A stretch of 64,000 nucleotides of DNA from Phallusia mammillata (GCA_003260075.1 QLIY01000300.1:62001-126000); one strand, 5' to 3'. Numbered from the stretch's first letter, positions 50,384-63,277 are shown. Numbers and translations: made by a program. Notes: generated by a model from the sequence alone, not told the origin.

Positions 50384-51655
50384 GTCCAAGGTTTGTTTAA
50401 CAGAAAAAAATAAGAAAATTATAACATCACCTAACGCCTGGAAAAATTACATGAACATTTATTAAGGCTCCAGTCGTTGGATCGAATCCCACTCCAAGCC
50501 TGATACTTCCTCAGACAAGGAATGCTTGGGAGACCAAACTTTAAACAATTCGTTGTTCGTAACAAAATGAGCCATCCTTAAGGTACAATTTTGTGCCTGC
50601 TAACATTTGTTAAAAAGAGCTTGTTGCTTTTAACGACTATGCAATCCAGTATATCTTGGGCTTTTATTGTTCTGGTCTTGCATACCAACGTAATCATGGA
50701 CATCTGTTGTTACTCCACAAGACGTGTTGTCAGAGCGACTTCACATACTGAAACAATCTGCTCTTGACTTACAAGCTTTATATCAGCTCGTTAATCCGCA
50801 ACACAACTTTGTAAGAACTGCGTTTTGCTGGAAATACAACGGGAGGTACTTGTTGCCTGCTGAAAAGGCGCAATCGTCCAATTAGGTAATTTAGTGTTGG
50901 AAAGACTTGGGCACTATGCAAATAAAATTGGCTCTGAAACAGCTGTATAGCAATCACACCATTCTACGTCTGTCTAGGCCGGAATTTATTTCCATAAAAT
51001 TACCTTAATTTTACTATTAAAATCGTATTACTCTTGCATGAACTGAGTTTTTATGCACAAGCGTATTTGCTGCCAAAATCGTAGGCCTGGAAAGCTTGAG
51101 TTTTGGGCTGACAAATTGTTGATGTACAAAATCTAATCCAATACACTTACGCATCTTGTTAAAGGCTATGACCGTCGTAGGTCCGCTATGCAATAAATAC
51201 ACGTTTACGAAGATGTACTCCTATAGTTATGTGGTACGCTTCTCGGAACTGCTTTTCTCGCGGCTTTTTACTCCACGTGGAATTTTAGGCGAACTACGAA
51301 TTTTGACCACTAAATCGTATGACTAAAACGCACTTTGAGAGAAAAGCTCTAAACAGTGGGTTGTTGACCTGATCACCATGTCACTTATAATTAGAAATGT
51401 TTATTATTTTCATATGTAGAGTGTTTGTAATAAGTAAGATCTAGTTCGTTTAAGGGCAATGTGGTTATCGATGATCAGGTCTAACGTAAAATTAGGGATT
51501 GTGAAACCAGTATCATACGTTGTCCAATTTAAATAGAACAAGAAACATCTAACTGGGCGAAACAGATAGCTTACTTCTATATTTTACATCGTCATGTCAT
51601 CTGTTTTGGTACAATGACCAACATTCAGCTGTTTTTAACTAAAATCGTTGTGGGA

Positions 51656-51980
51656 TACGCTTACATTATTTAAAATTCTAAAACTTTAGCAGTCGCTGTT
51701 AAAATAATGATGATCGCTGTACAAACAAACCAAATTGTTAAAATGTGACATAAACGGCAAAAAATAAAAATAATTAGTATGTGAAAAATTGTTTCACCTG
51801 TTTAAGCTAATTNCGCTTACATTATTTAAAATTCTAAAACTTTCGCTCTTAAAATAATGATGATCGCTGTACAAACAAACCAAATTGTTGAAATGTGACT
51901 GAATGTTTGAAAATAAAAAAGAATCAATATGTGATAAAAGGTTGCGCCTGTTTAAGCCCATTTGGGCAAAAAAATGCAAC
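51656..51980. repeat. Near-duplicate pair joined by a single N
   Basis: The sequence beginning CGCTTACATTATTTAAAATT at about 51658 restarts at 51814 right after the N at 51813. The copies diverge by small indels. Same logic as the C/G-run joints, but with an explicit N. Confidence 0.7.
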
Positions 51981-52689
51981 TTAATTAAAATAAAATAAGC
52001 TGGTATACAATCGTTTTGTTTTCATTTGCCATAACGTGACCTGGTAGTTATCAAGACGCCACCTCTATTCTAAAGCGGTTTTCGGGACGGCATTCAGCAA
52101 CTGGCCGAAAATCGTTTCAAATTGCATGACAAAAATGTTAGAATAGCCTGAAGCAGCAAAGCTTTAACGTACCGTAAACAGACGAGCGATGTGAAATGCG
52201 AAAGTATTTGGCGCCGAATCAATACTTTCACAGCGCACTTGATGGCTTTTATTCGATCAGGCTTGTGATGTATATATACTCTCACACACGTTTTTTATTT
52301 AGACATCTGGACCAGGGGTCGTCACTGACGTTGACGATGATAAGTAATAGGCCTAACAATTAGAAAAACCTCTTGGCATTCGAAAAATATTTTTAGTTTT
52401 ACTAGATTATAAAACACCTAAAAACGTTTGACTTAGGTATTTTCACTAGTGTAGGCTACCCCGAGCAGAAACAAAAGACCCTTTGGCGTATTAGACAGCC
52501 GTAAATATAGGCACTAGGCTACGATTGCCAACTAAGGCTTACCTGCACCGACTGAAAATTAAATGCTAAAAGCCGTTTCTTTCAACACATATAGTTGGTT
52601 AACGCTTCCTACTATTCAGAATGTTTTCGAATGTTTCTCAATTTAAAACATAGCGTCTACTTAACTACAAAGTAACCGTTTCTTACATA

Positions 52690-52745
<56 letters not shown>
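52690..52745. other. G-run (56), probable gap filler
   Basis: Pure G run, the first of the G type. No gene nearby. Confidence 0.6.
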
Positions 52746-52747
<2 letters not shown>

Positions 52748-54659
52748 TCTTTTATACTGTCAGTTTAAAAAAAACTTTAAAATGTTTTCACAATACACAT
52801 GTTCCTTGGTCATTATCGTGTTCAACTATAGTCTGTCTAATCTAATGCGTTTTAGTCTCCCTGGCATAAAATGTGTTTACTACTTGCTGATGCACCACAT
52901 TTTTTTCTTTTGCAGTCAAACGTAACGCACGCGAACCTTTTTATTTTTAGAACTGGCTATGTAATTGATGCTGAAACCTCTTTTTACGTTTAAGTTGCTA
53001 AGGTGTAAACAGCACTTTACTAAGTGTTTCTTTTTTATGTTGAAAATCACCAACAACTAACTATTACCAGCATGTTATGCAAATTTAACCGCCCAAATCT
53101 ACTAATCCACAGAAAACTTTACTTTCAGCAGCGTATTTGACCAAATATTTTTGGGATAATTTAACATTGTTTACAACAGATTTTAAGCATTGTTACTCCA
53201 GCAGGTCCCAACATAAAGCTTAATTTTTTACTTAATCAATACTTTGCGTTGCAGCGTTCAGTAATACCCAAAATTCAGGTATAAAAAACTGCGTTTCAAA
53301 CTTCAAAAGATACTGGGTCGGTCCCTTTTCAAGAACCTCCGTGCCCCTAAACTGATTCAACAAATACTGTTCTCCATCTTTTCACTCTTATCAGCAACAA
53401 TGGAACCAGAAACCTCTGACATCAAACTGATGACCACTTTATTTACATCACTTGGTGAAAAGGGGCAAATATTATTGCATTAAAAAAGCTTTTCATTCTA
53501 GGCTTATCTCTCACAAACAACTGATGGTTATCTGCACATGACTGCTCGTTTGAAGCAGTCCAAAAGTGATTCGTGCAAATATAGAAATGACAATATTTCA
53601 GTGTAAAATGTAATTTATAAACAGCTCCAAAATGAATGTAGCATTCAACATTTTTTCACATTTTAAGCCCACTTTACAAAATTTAATAAGACATTTTAGT
53701 AGATATAATCCTAAGAAGCTATTCGATGCGTTTGAGGCAGCACAACTATCCAACATACCAAAATTTCTACGCCTATAGTTTACTAGATGACTATGCTTGA
53801 GGCAGTGCCTCTAATCAATCAGGCTTACATTTGGACAGTGGCTCTAGCTAAAATTGCCCAAATAGCCTACGGACCATTGCCCCTCCAGCGATGTCTAGAT
53901 AGAGAGAATGACTTAAAAGTGTGCAAACCGTATGAAAAATTTTCACCTGGAACTGTGTCAACGAAACGGACTGACCTCCGTCACGTTTTGAAAAATAGGT
54001 CAGTTGTGACGGTCGTTGCCTAACAACTAAAATGGAAATGTAAGGTATAGCCTGCAACAGTTTTAAACCGGTAGCCACAACAGTTTAATTTCTTGCACCT
54101 AGAAAAAATATAAAAATTAACACAATCAAATCAATAGAAGGAAAAAAATTCAACCAACGGTAAAAAACATGTGTAGGCTCCAGTTTCCCGTAGGCTCAAT
54201 ATCGTTTCGGGCAGTTATAAGGTACTCGGTTAATTCATGGTTAGTCGGCGAACAAGCTCTAAAACAGAATTATGTCGTTGGGTTTAGCCTAATCTCTTAT
54301 AACAACACCTAAATTCCCCAATTTATATATGGTAATACTTTTGTTACAGTAAAATTTGTCCAAATTAACAGTGAATTGTTTTTTCATTGGTCAAACTTTA
54401 TATTTTACTGTCATTTTGATTATGCCAATTATCTAGTGGCTTTGCCATATACGACACAAACATGCACGTCAAGTATTGATTGTTGTTTGATCCAACCACA
54501 CGAAGCACAAATCATACCCCTTTTTAAAAACGATATAAAAAATCACAATCCTTCAAAAAATCACAAGTCTTTGAAATTCTCCTTTTACATACTACACCCA
54601 AGGCGACTTTTAAATGGGTGCTTTGTCGATTGCATGGCCACTAAACCGTAAGTGCTCTG

Positions 54660-54949
54660 CACACCAGACGCGGTTGACGGTGGCGGCTAGCGATGTCAGC
54701 GCCGGCGGTTGTTGGCGGATTTTGCGCGTAACGTTTGACGCGACGTTGGCCCTTCACACCGGCAGTGCGGTTGCCGTCGACTACTTTTGTTGCTAAGAAA
54801 ACTGGGTCAATGTACTTGACATATTGAGTGTTTCTACGTCTTAAGAAAGTTGCTACAAAACTCCGTTTAGTTTNGTCTGGTGTGAATACCCCGTCGCTTG
54901 CCGTCGAACGCAAAAACGCGTCGCTATCCGCCAACCGCGTCTGGTGTGA
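54660..54949. mobile_element. MITE-like element with ACACCAGACGCGGTTG termini
   Basis: About 290 bp with GC-rich inverted termini (ACACCAGACGCGGTTG and CAACCGCGTCTGGTGTG), followed inward by matching CGG and TAGCG motifs. CpG density is far above the surroundings. It contains an N at 54874, and the terminal motif TCTGGTGTGAAT recurs internally. Superfamily not determined. Confidence 0.55.
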
Positions 54950-55111
54950 ATCTTGCTTTAGCGATTTTTTGTGCGACAGAAATTTCCCGCTTACAAAAAC
55001 AGTTTGCCCGCACGCAAGTCGGTTAAGATTGCAATTTGCTGTCACATGTTTGAAGCGTCTGTTTTAAAATAGCCACCTATTGCGGCTGTGTGATGTCAGA
55101 AAAGCTTAAGT

Positions 55112-55113
<2 letters not shown>

Positions 55114-55190
<77 letters not shown>
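55114..55190. other. G-run (77), probable gap filler
   Basis: Pure G run in intergenic sequence. Confidence 0.6.
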
Positions 55191-55191
<1 letters not shown>

Positions 55192-55735
55192 TTAAAACAG
55201 GTGTAGCACAGCAACCTTTTCAAAATATATTTCCTAAAGACCTTAAATAACTGCTTCCCAGCCAGTATGTGTTTCGTTTTGTTTTAGTTTAATCAGCGTG
55301 TGGCCCCCAATTGCAATTACCCTCGTAATAGAAACGACAATTTGAAGTATACAGTAGGATTTACTAGGTATAACATATATATATATATATATTTTTAAAT
55401 GAATTCCAAAGAATTTTTTTTAATGTGTCACCCAAGAAAGTTGCTAGACCCGAAGACCCAAAACAAGTAGACCTAAAATAAATTGACACTCGTGCCTAGT
55501 TCTATTCTAAACTGTTAATCTCAAGTTTCCTGGAAATTTTGCATGCTCCGTTGGGCGCACGTAGGCACTTTGCATTTTCCCTTATGTTAAAAACAAAAAT
55601 AAATTGACACTCGTGCCTAGTTCTATTCTAAACTGTTGATCTCAAGTTTGCTGGAAATTTTGCATGCTCTGTTGGGCGCAAGTAGGCGCTCCGCATTTTC
55701 CCTTATGTTTATAGTCTGCAACACTACTCCTTAAA

Positions 55736-55860
55736 GGGCAGGAACTTGGCCGAATGGCCTGGCGCGCCTGACCCATATACAGACATAAAAAACCTGATCG
55801 GGATTCGTCCCCGGGAGGTTCCTGGGTTCGAACCCCGTGAAGAAAAAGAAAAAAAAAAAA
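55736..55860 (+). mobile_element. tRNA-derived SINE, copy 4, full length with 13-bp TSD
   Basis: 125-bp retroelement: a box-A-like TTGGCCGAATGGCC near the start, a box B GGGTTCGAACCCC about 70 nt later, then an A-rich tail to 55860. Perfect 13-bp direct repeats ACTACTCCTTAAA flank it (55723-55735 and 55861-55873). The box spacing and head resemble a long-variable-arm tRNA (Leu/Ser). Three further copies lie at 30371, 49671 and 49802. Confidence 0.9.
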
Positions 55861-58481
55861 ACTACTCCTTAAAAAATGAAAAACATACCAACTCATATTC
55901 TTAACTTGCCATGTCTGTTTTTAAAGAATTGTCGCTACAACTGTCTTTGACAATGTTTTTAAACAATGTTATTAGGTTATTAGGCACGTATTTATGCGCA
56001 AAAACACCACACTATACATAAGATTTTAGTGGTATTCTAATGGCATTTTAGCCGCCTAGTTTTACTATCACTGAGTTGTAACTAAATGCACATTTTATGT
56101 CCAACTGCAGAGAACTGCTCTTGTGCATCGAAACCTTGTCACGATTTTACGCACGAAATATTTTAAATCGAATTAGACTTTTCATTTGACTGCTAACGGT
56201 CTGCATGTTTTGGCACGCTTTCGCCAAAAAACGGGTTTGGTTGCCCACTCGCTACATTTTATGACAACTGGGAACTATAAGCCTGTTTGGCATTTTGTGA
56301 GACTTTCACCCTCAAACGGGTAAATGATAACGACGTATAAATTCAAATTCTGCGTGAAAATCTGTTGTCAATTTTACATGCGTAAGTTGCAGATGCACAG
56401 CCTGTCACCGGCGATGCTCATTTACACTGTAACCAATAGAATATGTAGTTTTTTGCTGGATGTTGTTTCTAAAAACACGTCTAAATGGATTTGGGCAGAC
56501 GAAAAAAATAAGCGAAAAGGATATAACAAACCCAGTAGACCGTCAAGCTACTACATTTTTTCGCATGCCTAATGTTGGATGACAATGCAAAGTGAATAGC
56601 AACTTATGCATAATAATGTGGTGGTGCCATAAAATTACAAATGATCAACTTCACCAAGCAAGTTTACTGAAGGCATTATGATGTTTTTATGACTGCTCAG
56701 TAAATGGTTAACTTTTATCTACATGGAAAAAAGTTCGGCATCAATGTGGTCCGTAAAACACGAGTAGATATATTTGTCCATTTTTGCAACAGTAATTTCT
56801 GACAAAAACATGGACAAGGCGACGCCCGCTGGTGAAATTGGGACCTGTGGTGCATTTGCCAACAGGTTAAGCACCCCAGCTATGCTAGGTACGAAATTGG
56901 CTTCCAGTACTTTGCTTTGCTAGAAAGTCCATAATAATGTTTATTCGGGTTAAACACTGCGCAGAATTCGGGCAAGTTAAGAACTGCCGCCTTATTAAGT
57001 TTGCACCCCTGCGTATAAGCACCTTGACGACAAAATGTAAACAGAAAACCCTATTCGTAGCGTTAATCCCCCTAAAAACAGCTGTTCTTTATCGTACAGC
57101 GACACATACATACCCCCTACATGTTTTAGCATAAACAGTGTGTCGAAATTAAAGTATCGAACCACTCGTATTCAATTACAACTTATACGAGCCGCAATTG
57201 TCCTTTCAAACTCTTTGTTAAGTCGAGAATACCTTTAAATGTTTGCCCTATTGTGACGTATAATAGGGCGGTAGTGTTACGAGACAATCGGCCGGTATCG
57301 TTTGTGCAAGTGCCTTGGAGAGGTACTCGATACAACTATTATAGTCAGCTAGGTCCAGCTACTGTGTTTGTACCAGACAGTCCATTTCTTATCATCAGTT
57401 TTTGGGTAAAAATGTATCTTTAGTCAGTTTAATAAACCAGTTTTTTATGCAGAAACGTAGCATTCATGAAGCTTATGCAGTAGGTGGTTAAGTGGAGTCT
57501 CAAACCGGTTTTAGGCATTAATTTAGCTTGAAAAGCTTGTTTGGCAACTGTCTGTTTGAAGTGGTAACTTCTTTTAAGGCTTAGTTGACATCAAAATTGC
57601 GCTCCAAAAATGTATGTATTTCTATTTCTCAAAAACTTAATGCTGATAAAGTTGAACGTTGTTGAAAGGACCGATATTTTTCAGTATTGCACTTATTACA
57701 TTGGTTGTATGTGAAAACCAAACCAGCGTAAATTTCTGTTTTTGAGGGTTAAATTTAATGTCGTACAACTATACAACAAACGACATTAAATTTAGCCACA
57801 GATATAGTGGTTACGGCACAAGCGTTGCTGAGCTTTGTTACCAAGCAATATCAAATCGCTCCATACTATACAATAGAAAAGGACAATAAACGCAACAAAA
57901 GGCTCAGTGACGTTGCAAAGGCGCTGGAACAACAATACAATTGCTGTGTGGTGCTACTTGATAATTTATGAGATGCTTGGAAAGCAATATTTGCGATGTG
58001 GGAAATGTAGTTTTAAAGCAAATATGGAAAACAAGTTTGTTCAACAGCTAGCTCGCGAAGTCTGACAATTATTAACAAAGTGTGGTGCTTTTGTGTGCTG
58101 TTTCGAGTGTGATGTGGTATTTAGGTATACGCCTTGCCGCAAGAAAAAATGCCAAAGAACGGTTAAAAATAGCTGTTTTCGGGGGGGGGGTGGGAGCAAT
58201 ATTTACGATGTGGGAATCGCAGTTTTAAAGCAAATATGGAAAACAAGTTAGATCAACAGCTAGCTCACAAAGTCTGACAATTATTAACAAAGTGTAGTGC
58301 TTTCGTGTGCTGTTTCGAGTGTGATGTGGTATTTCGGTATACATCTTGCCGCAAGAAAAAATGCCAAAGAACGGTTAAAAATAGCTGTTTTCAAGAAAAA
58401 AAACCTCAGGAAGATATTGAGTTACATGACTGACATCAATCAGTGGTTAAAAACAAGTTTTGTGTTGGGGTCATTTTAAGC

Positions 58482-58560
58482 CAGGGGTGTCCAACCCGTG
58501 GCCCACAGGAAGTTTCTCAGTGGCCCGCGCGACATTTTTTGAAATGACTTATATATTATG
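58482..58560. mobile_element. 5' fragment of a hAT-type MITE cut by a G-run
   Basis: Starts CAGGGGTGTCCAACCCG and has GTGGCCCGCGCG inside, typical of the hAT elements here, then ends at a 16-G run (58562-58577). Confidence 0.5.
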
Positions 58561-58744
58561 AGGGGGGGGGGGGGGGGCCCTCTTTTGCAATTTTACGGTG
58601 TTTTTAATTGGCAATTTCTTAGGGCGCAATCTATGCTGCCGACAGCGTGATTGTGATTGATTGCGTTTTAAGAAACACGTGCTTTGCCGCAAGCACATCG
58701 AGATTCCCACTCGGCTTAATGACACGAAGTTACCATTGTGAATT

Positions 58745-59211
58745 ATGCCGGAGAAGATATTAACCACTGGTAAGTCTGTGTTCTCTGTGACACCTTTAAG
58801 CAGGAATAACTGCGCACAAACATGTAAAATGATTCATCTTAGGGGGGGGGGTCAGAAAGATATTGAGTTACATGACTGACATCCAATCAGTGGTTAAAAA
58901 CAAGTTTTGTGTTGGGGTCATTTTAAGCATTTAAACGTAGCCAGACAGAAAAATGTGTCTTATTAGGAATGCATGTTCTCTATTACCGTGGCAACGTATG
59001 TAACAGTTCAAATAACCAACCCTCTTTTGCAATTTTACGGTGTTTTTAATTGGCAATTTCTTAGGGCGCAATCTATGCTGCCGACAGCGTGATTGTGATT
59101 GATTGCGTTTTAAGAAACACGTGCTTTGCCGCAAGCACATCGAGATTCCCACTCGGCTTAATGACACGAAGTTACCATTGTGAATTATGCCGGAGAAGAT
59201 ATTAACCACTG
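58745..59211 (+). other. RGS22: Two extra copies of RGS22 exon 1 and its upstream region
   Basis: The 25-nt coding exon (ATG to the GTAAGT donor) occurs at 58745-58769, 59187-59211 and 59605-59629, each with about 150 bp of near-identical upstream sequence. G-runs at 58562-58577, 58842-58851 and 59428-59438 separate the units. Probably alleles or overlapping contigs of one locus rather than three start exons. Confidence 0.8.
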
Positions 59212-59604
59212 GTAAGTCTGTGTTCTCTGTGACACCTTTAAGCAGGAATAACTGCGCACAAACATGTAAAATGATTCATCTTATGCGGTATTTTGTTGTT
59301 GAACTTGTACCAGTTCTTACTACAAGTCAACCCGGGTCATTTGCGCACCAAGTTCCGGTTAAATTTTTTAACTATGACGTTCGTCCAACAGGGTGTTTTA
59401 AGCCGACAAAACGGGATTTTATCTACAGGGGGGGGGGGCCTCTTTTGCAATTTTACGGTGTTTTTAATTGGCAATTTCTTAGGGCACAAGCTATGCTGCC
59501 GACAGCGTGATTGTGATTGATTGCGTTTTAAGAAACACGTGCTTTGCCGCAAACACATCGAGATTCCCACTCGGGTCAATGACACGAAGTTGCCATTGTG
59601 AATT

Positions 59605-62600
59605 ATGCCGGAGAAGATATTAACCACTGGTAAGTCGATGTTCTCTGTGATAACTTTAAGCAGGAATAACTGCGCACAAACATGTAAAATGATTCATCTT
59701 ATGCGGTATTTTGTTGTTGAACTGGTACCAGTTCTTACTATAAGTCAACCCGTGTCATTTGCGCACCAAGTTCCGGGTAAATCCTTAATTATGACTTTCG
59801 TCCAACAGGGTGTTTTAAGCCGACAAAACGGGATTTTATCTACAACTTGGCTATTGAAACTACTTTTTTGTCTCCCTTAGTTAATATGTACCATTTTATA
59901 AAGGTATACTCTTTGAAATAATAAATACAATACTTAAAAGCAAGTCAACAAATGATAAGCTGCAGACAGTGCACACTGTTTCAGCATAGCAGGTATCACC
60001 ATTGCAGCTGGTGACAAGAGATAGGCCATTTTGGCTAGTGTAGCCATCCAAAGGCACCCCAGTTTGTCTGCAGTAACGTGCTAAAAAGTCATGCCTCACC
60101 TATTCTGTTTGAGGCCAATTGCACTGATGAGAGCTTTTAAGTCGAAACAGTGTACATTGAATACAATTCTATTGTCTAACAAGGCGTTTTATGTTACGTT
60201 CCTTGGAAGTATCAATTCTGTTCATAGTTCATTATGTTTTTCATGGATAAACATTAAAACAATTCTTATCGCACATACGACTTTATACTTGCAATGCAAC
60301 ATCACTATATTACTGTTTACTTTTAGATCCACCACAACTGGAAATTGAGGATTTTGTAAGTACAGTTGAACATTGAAGTTTTGTTTTTCTTAAAATGTGC
60401 CAAATTTATATTGCTATGGCTCAGGGGTATTTCCCTGCCCTGACAACAGTCTATTGTATGGCGAGTAACGCGCAAAACTATGACACTGCAAATAAAACTG
60501 TTGTTTTGCAGGAACAATATCTGGCAACCGATGACCTGTTTGTCAACTATGGGGGGGGGGCGGTATACTCTTTAAAATACTAAATACAATACTTAAAAGC
60601 AAGTCAACAAGTGATAAGCTGCAGACAGTGCACACTGTTTCAGCATAGCCGGTACCACCATTGCAGCTGGTGACAAGAGATAGGCCATTTTGGCTAGTGT
60701 ACCCATCCAAAGGCACCCCAGTTTGTCTGCAGTAACGTGCTAAAAAGTCATGCCTCACCTATTCTGTTTGAGGCCTATTGCACTGATGAGAGCTTGTAAG
60801 TCGAAACAGTGTGCATTGAATACAATTCTATTGTCTAACAAGGCGTTTTATGTTACGTTCCTTGGAAGTATCAATTCTGTTCATAGTTCATTATGTTTTT
60901 CATGGATAAACATTAAAACAATTCTTATCGCACATACGACTTTATACTTGCAATGCAACATCACTATATTACTGTTTACTTTTAGATCCACCACAACTGG
61001 AAATTGAGGATTTTGTAAGTACAGTTAAACATCGAATTTTTTGTTTTTCTTAAATGTAACAGAATTAAATTATTGGTTACGTTTGCCATGACGCTGGCTG
61101 ATTTCCCTACCCTGGCAACAGCTTATTGTTTGTCGCGTAATGCGCTAAACGATGACGGTGCAAATAACACTGTTACGTTTTGCAGGAACAATATCTGGCA
61201 ACCGATGACCTGTTTGTCAACTATTTCAATGAATTTTTGGAATTGCCGGTAATATAAAATACTCGTTTTTTGAAAACATGGTGGCTGAAATCTAAAACCT
61301 TTCTTAATATATCTGAAAAGGAACACCACATAGATCTGTTTGTAAAAAAGTAACTCAAACTTTAGAATTTGCAACACAAACATTATTTTCACAGACCTTT
61401 CCAGAACCTCTTAAATTTAACATTGAAACTGGAGGATTTGAAGTCGGGGGGGGGGGAAAGGTTAAATTTTGTTGCCTGATTTTGAAACATGGTGGCTGAA
61501 ATCTAAAACCTCTCTTAATATATCTGAATAGGAACACCACATAGATCTGTTTGTAAAAAAGCAACTCAAACTTTAGAATTTGCAACACAAACATTCTTTT
61601 TGCAGACATTTCCAGAACCTCTTAAATTTAACATTGAAACTGGAGGATTTGAAGTCCTTACTCCCGCTAAATATGAGCTTGCAGACAAAATCAAAGCTTA
61701 TGCAAGATCACAGACTCCCATGAGCTCAGTATATAAGGTATTAAAGCTATATTGCAACATAATAAAACATCATCAATTTCTGGATATTTATTGTCAATTT
61801 AAAAGTTTTTAGTTTTGTATTGTATTCTCATTTTTTTTGCTTTTTGTGTTATCAGACTGTTGATCATTATAATGTTGAATTAACTTTTTAACCAAGTTTT
61901 TGTGTGTGTGTTTCTGTCAGAATGCAATCGCGAATCCAAAAATCAAGCTTCCACATTATGAGAGGGAAATGTTGGATGAACAAAGTAAAAAACCTGAGGA
62001 AGAAATAAAAACTAGTATTAGTGTAAAAGTAAGTTTTGTTATTATGGGTCCCCTTGGGGGGGGGGTCCAAAAATCAAGCTTCCACACTATGAGAGGGAAA
62101 TGTTGGATGAACAAAGCAAAAAACCTGAGGAAGAAATTAAAACCAGTATTAGTGTAAAAGTAAGTTTTGTTATTTCATTATTATTTTGTACCTAATAAGA
62201 AAAATGTCTTCATGAAATTTAAGTCATTTAGGGATTGCTTTTTATCAAATTAAATGTCAATAATTTTGTTTAGTGCTTAGATAAGGAACAGGGAATAGCT
62301 TGGATCAAAGAAAACAGATTTCCAGTGTTTTTGCAAAGTGAACTTTACATGGAATATCGGTAAATAAATTATCAAATATGTTTTTTGGTATGTCATGTCC
62401 GTCTTACTGATCTGTTATTTAGTTTATGAAAGATGACACTCTCTACATTTTTATTATTTTCTGGTGCTGATTTTTATTTTGTGTGTGTAGAAATGCTTTT
62501 GGCACCCTGATTGTCTATTGTGTTTCAAGGATTTAGATTCTAAATCCTTTATTTAAGATTATGTATTTTTTCGGGCAGGTTAGCAAAGCTGCTGGCTCAA

Positions 62601-62948
62601 ATCGAAACAAACAAAGGTGGAATCAAATTGACCATCAACAGAGATTTTAAACCCTGGTATAAAGCCAAGAAGGTAAACAGAAATATCAAAATCAAGGGTA
62701 CCCAACAAAATGGTGGACTGTATTTTCTTTGCCTGTTGGTAAAACGTTTGAAACAAAATCTGTTATGGTTGCACAAGCAATTTAAATAAAACCAACCTGT
62801 AACTACAACATTTAGTAATTAAACTTTGTAGGAGATAAGACCACCGACACCTGTTGACCAGACTGAGGAATTGATTCAGAGACTTAGTGTAACTCTTGGT
62901 TCATCAACAACTACACAAACCAGACAATGGTACAGCATTGCCAAACAG
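59605..62948 (+). CDS. RGS22: RGS22 orthologue, N-terminal 218 residues in eight exons; 3' end off window
   Basis: Regulator of G-protein signalling 22, a large multi-RGS-domain protein known from testis and sperm. Best exon chain: 59605-59629, 60986-61014, 61186-61248, 61606-61737, 61921-62028, 62274-62359, 62579-62672, 62832-62948, all GT/AG and in phase (654 nt). The protein starts MPEKILTT, matching the family start, followed by LATDDLFVNYFNEFLELP, TFPEPLKFNIE, IAWIKENRFPVFLQSE and YMEYRLAKLLAQ, all recognisable as the conserved RGS22 N-terminal region. The RGS domains themselves would lie further right, outside the window. Exons 1-5 each have extra complete or truncated copies next to G-runs. 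Confidence 0.9.
59902..61210 (+). repeat. RGS22: About 650-bp near-duplicate carrying RGS22 exon 2 and part of exon 3
   Basis: Copy 1 (59902-60550) has exon 2 at 60327-60355 and exon 3 from 60512, cut off in mid-exon by 10 G (60551-60560). Copy 2 (60561-61210) has exon 2 at 60986-61014 and a complete exon 3 (61186-61248). Confidence 0.85.
61395..61445 (+). pseudogene. RGS22: Truncated copy of RGS22 exon 4
   Basis: Acceptor and first 51 nt of exon 4, cut off by an 11-G run (61446-61456). The complete exon follows at 61606-61737. Surrounding intron sequence (from about 61273) also recurs from about 61484. Confidence 0.8.
62066..62158 (+). pseudogene. RGS22: Partial copy of RGS22 exon 5
   Basis: Starts in mid-exon right after a 10-G run (62056-62065) and repeats the 3' part of exon 5 (61921-62028) and its donor. 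It lacks an acceptor, so it would not be spliced in as an exon. Confidence 0.8.
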
Positions 62949-63097
62949 GTACAAATTATAATTCCATATATTGGACAAACTCGTTTAGGGAAGCCAACTG
63001 AAAAGTTACATGCCATATTACCTAAAAGAACCAAAAACTCATGATTCTCAAGCTGTGTGCAATGTGTGCAGATAAATATTCTCTTGCAAATCTCATT

Positions 63098-63277
63098 TCC
63101 ATGTTTTAGATACATTAATGTGGGAACTAGAGCTTTGTACTTACATTACATATTTTAATTTCTCAACTCCTGTACTTTAATTCTCACTGTAATGTGAATG
63201 TGTAAATTTTTTAACAAAAAAGAGAATTATGACATTAATTAGCTGACAAATTCAGCACACACTTAAATCAGTCTGTA

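Larger units (their letters stand above)
50384..58744. other. Intergenic between SLC10 gene E and RGS22, divergent promoters
   Basis: About 8.4 kb with no convincing gene. The genes on either side point outward, so promoters for SLC10 gene E (left end) and RGS22 (right end) should lie here. It holds two long G-runs, a near-duplicate around an N (51656-51812 and 51814-51980), a MITE-like element (54660-54949), a SINE (55736-55860), a TA microsatellite near 55373-55391, and a near-duplicate joined by 10 G (57984-58180 and from 58195). Confidence 0.65.
3953..62065. other. Twenty-seven short C- or G-runs of about 10 nt, probable gap placeholders
   Basis: C-runs: 3953-3962, 4478-4487, 4682-4692, 5280-5290, 6580-6589, 6973-6983, 10304-10313, 11097-11106, 13727-13736, 15695-15705, 15935-15945, 16277-16287, 16447-16456, 16665-16674, 24242-24252, 27089-27102, 31941-31950, 42238-42247, 43951-43960, 44678-44687. 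G-runs: 58181-58190, 58562-58577, 58842-58851, 59428-59438, 60551-60560, 61446-61456, 62056-62065. Sixteen are exactly 10 nt and nine are 11, the extra base often being a genuine neighbouring C or G. Most sit between two near-copies of the same sequence. Confidence 0.85.

Noticed and set aside
54641..55067. 134-residue minus-strand frame and a plus-strand partner near 54.8 kb
   Set aside because: They cross an N and fall on a CpG-rich terminal-inverted-repeat element; composition explains the lack of stops.
56324..56572. 82-residue frame in the 50-58 kb gene desert
   Set aside because: Isolated, no recognised homology, no upstream or downstream exons; consistent with chance.
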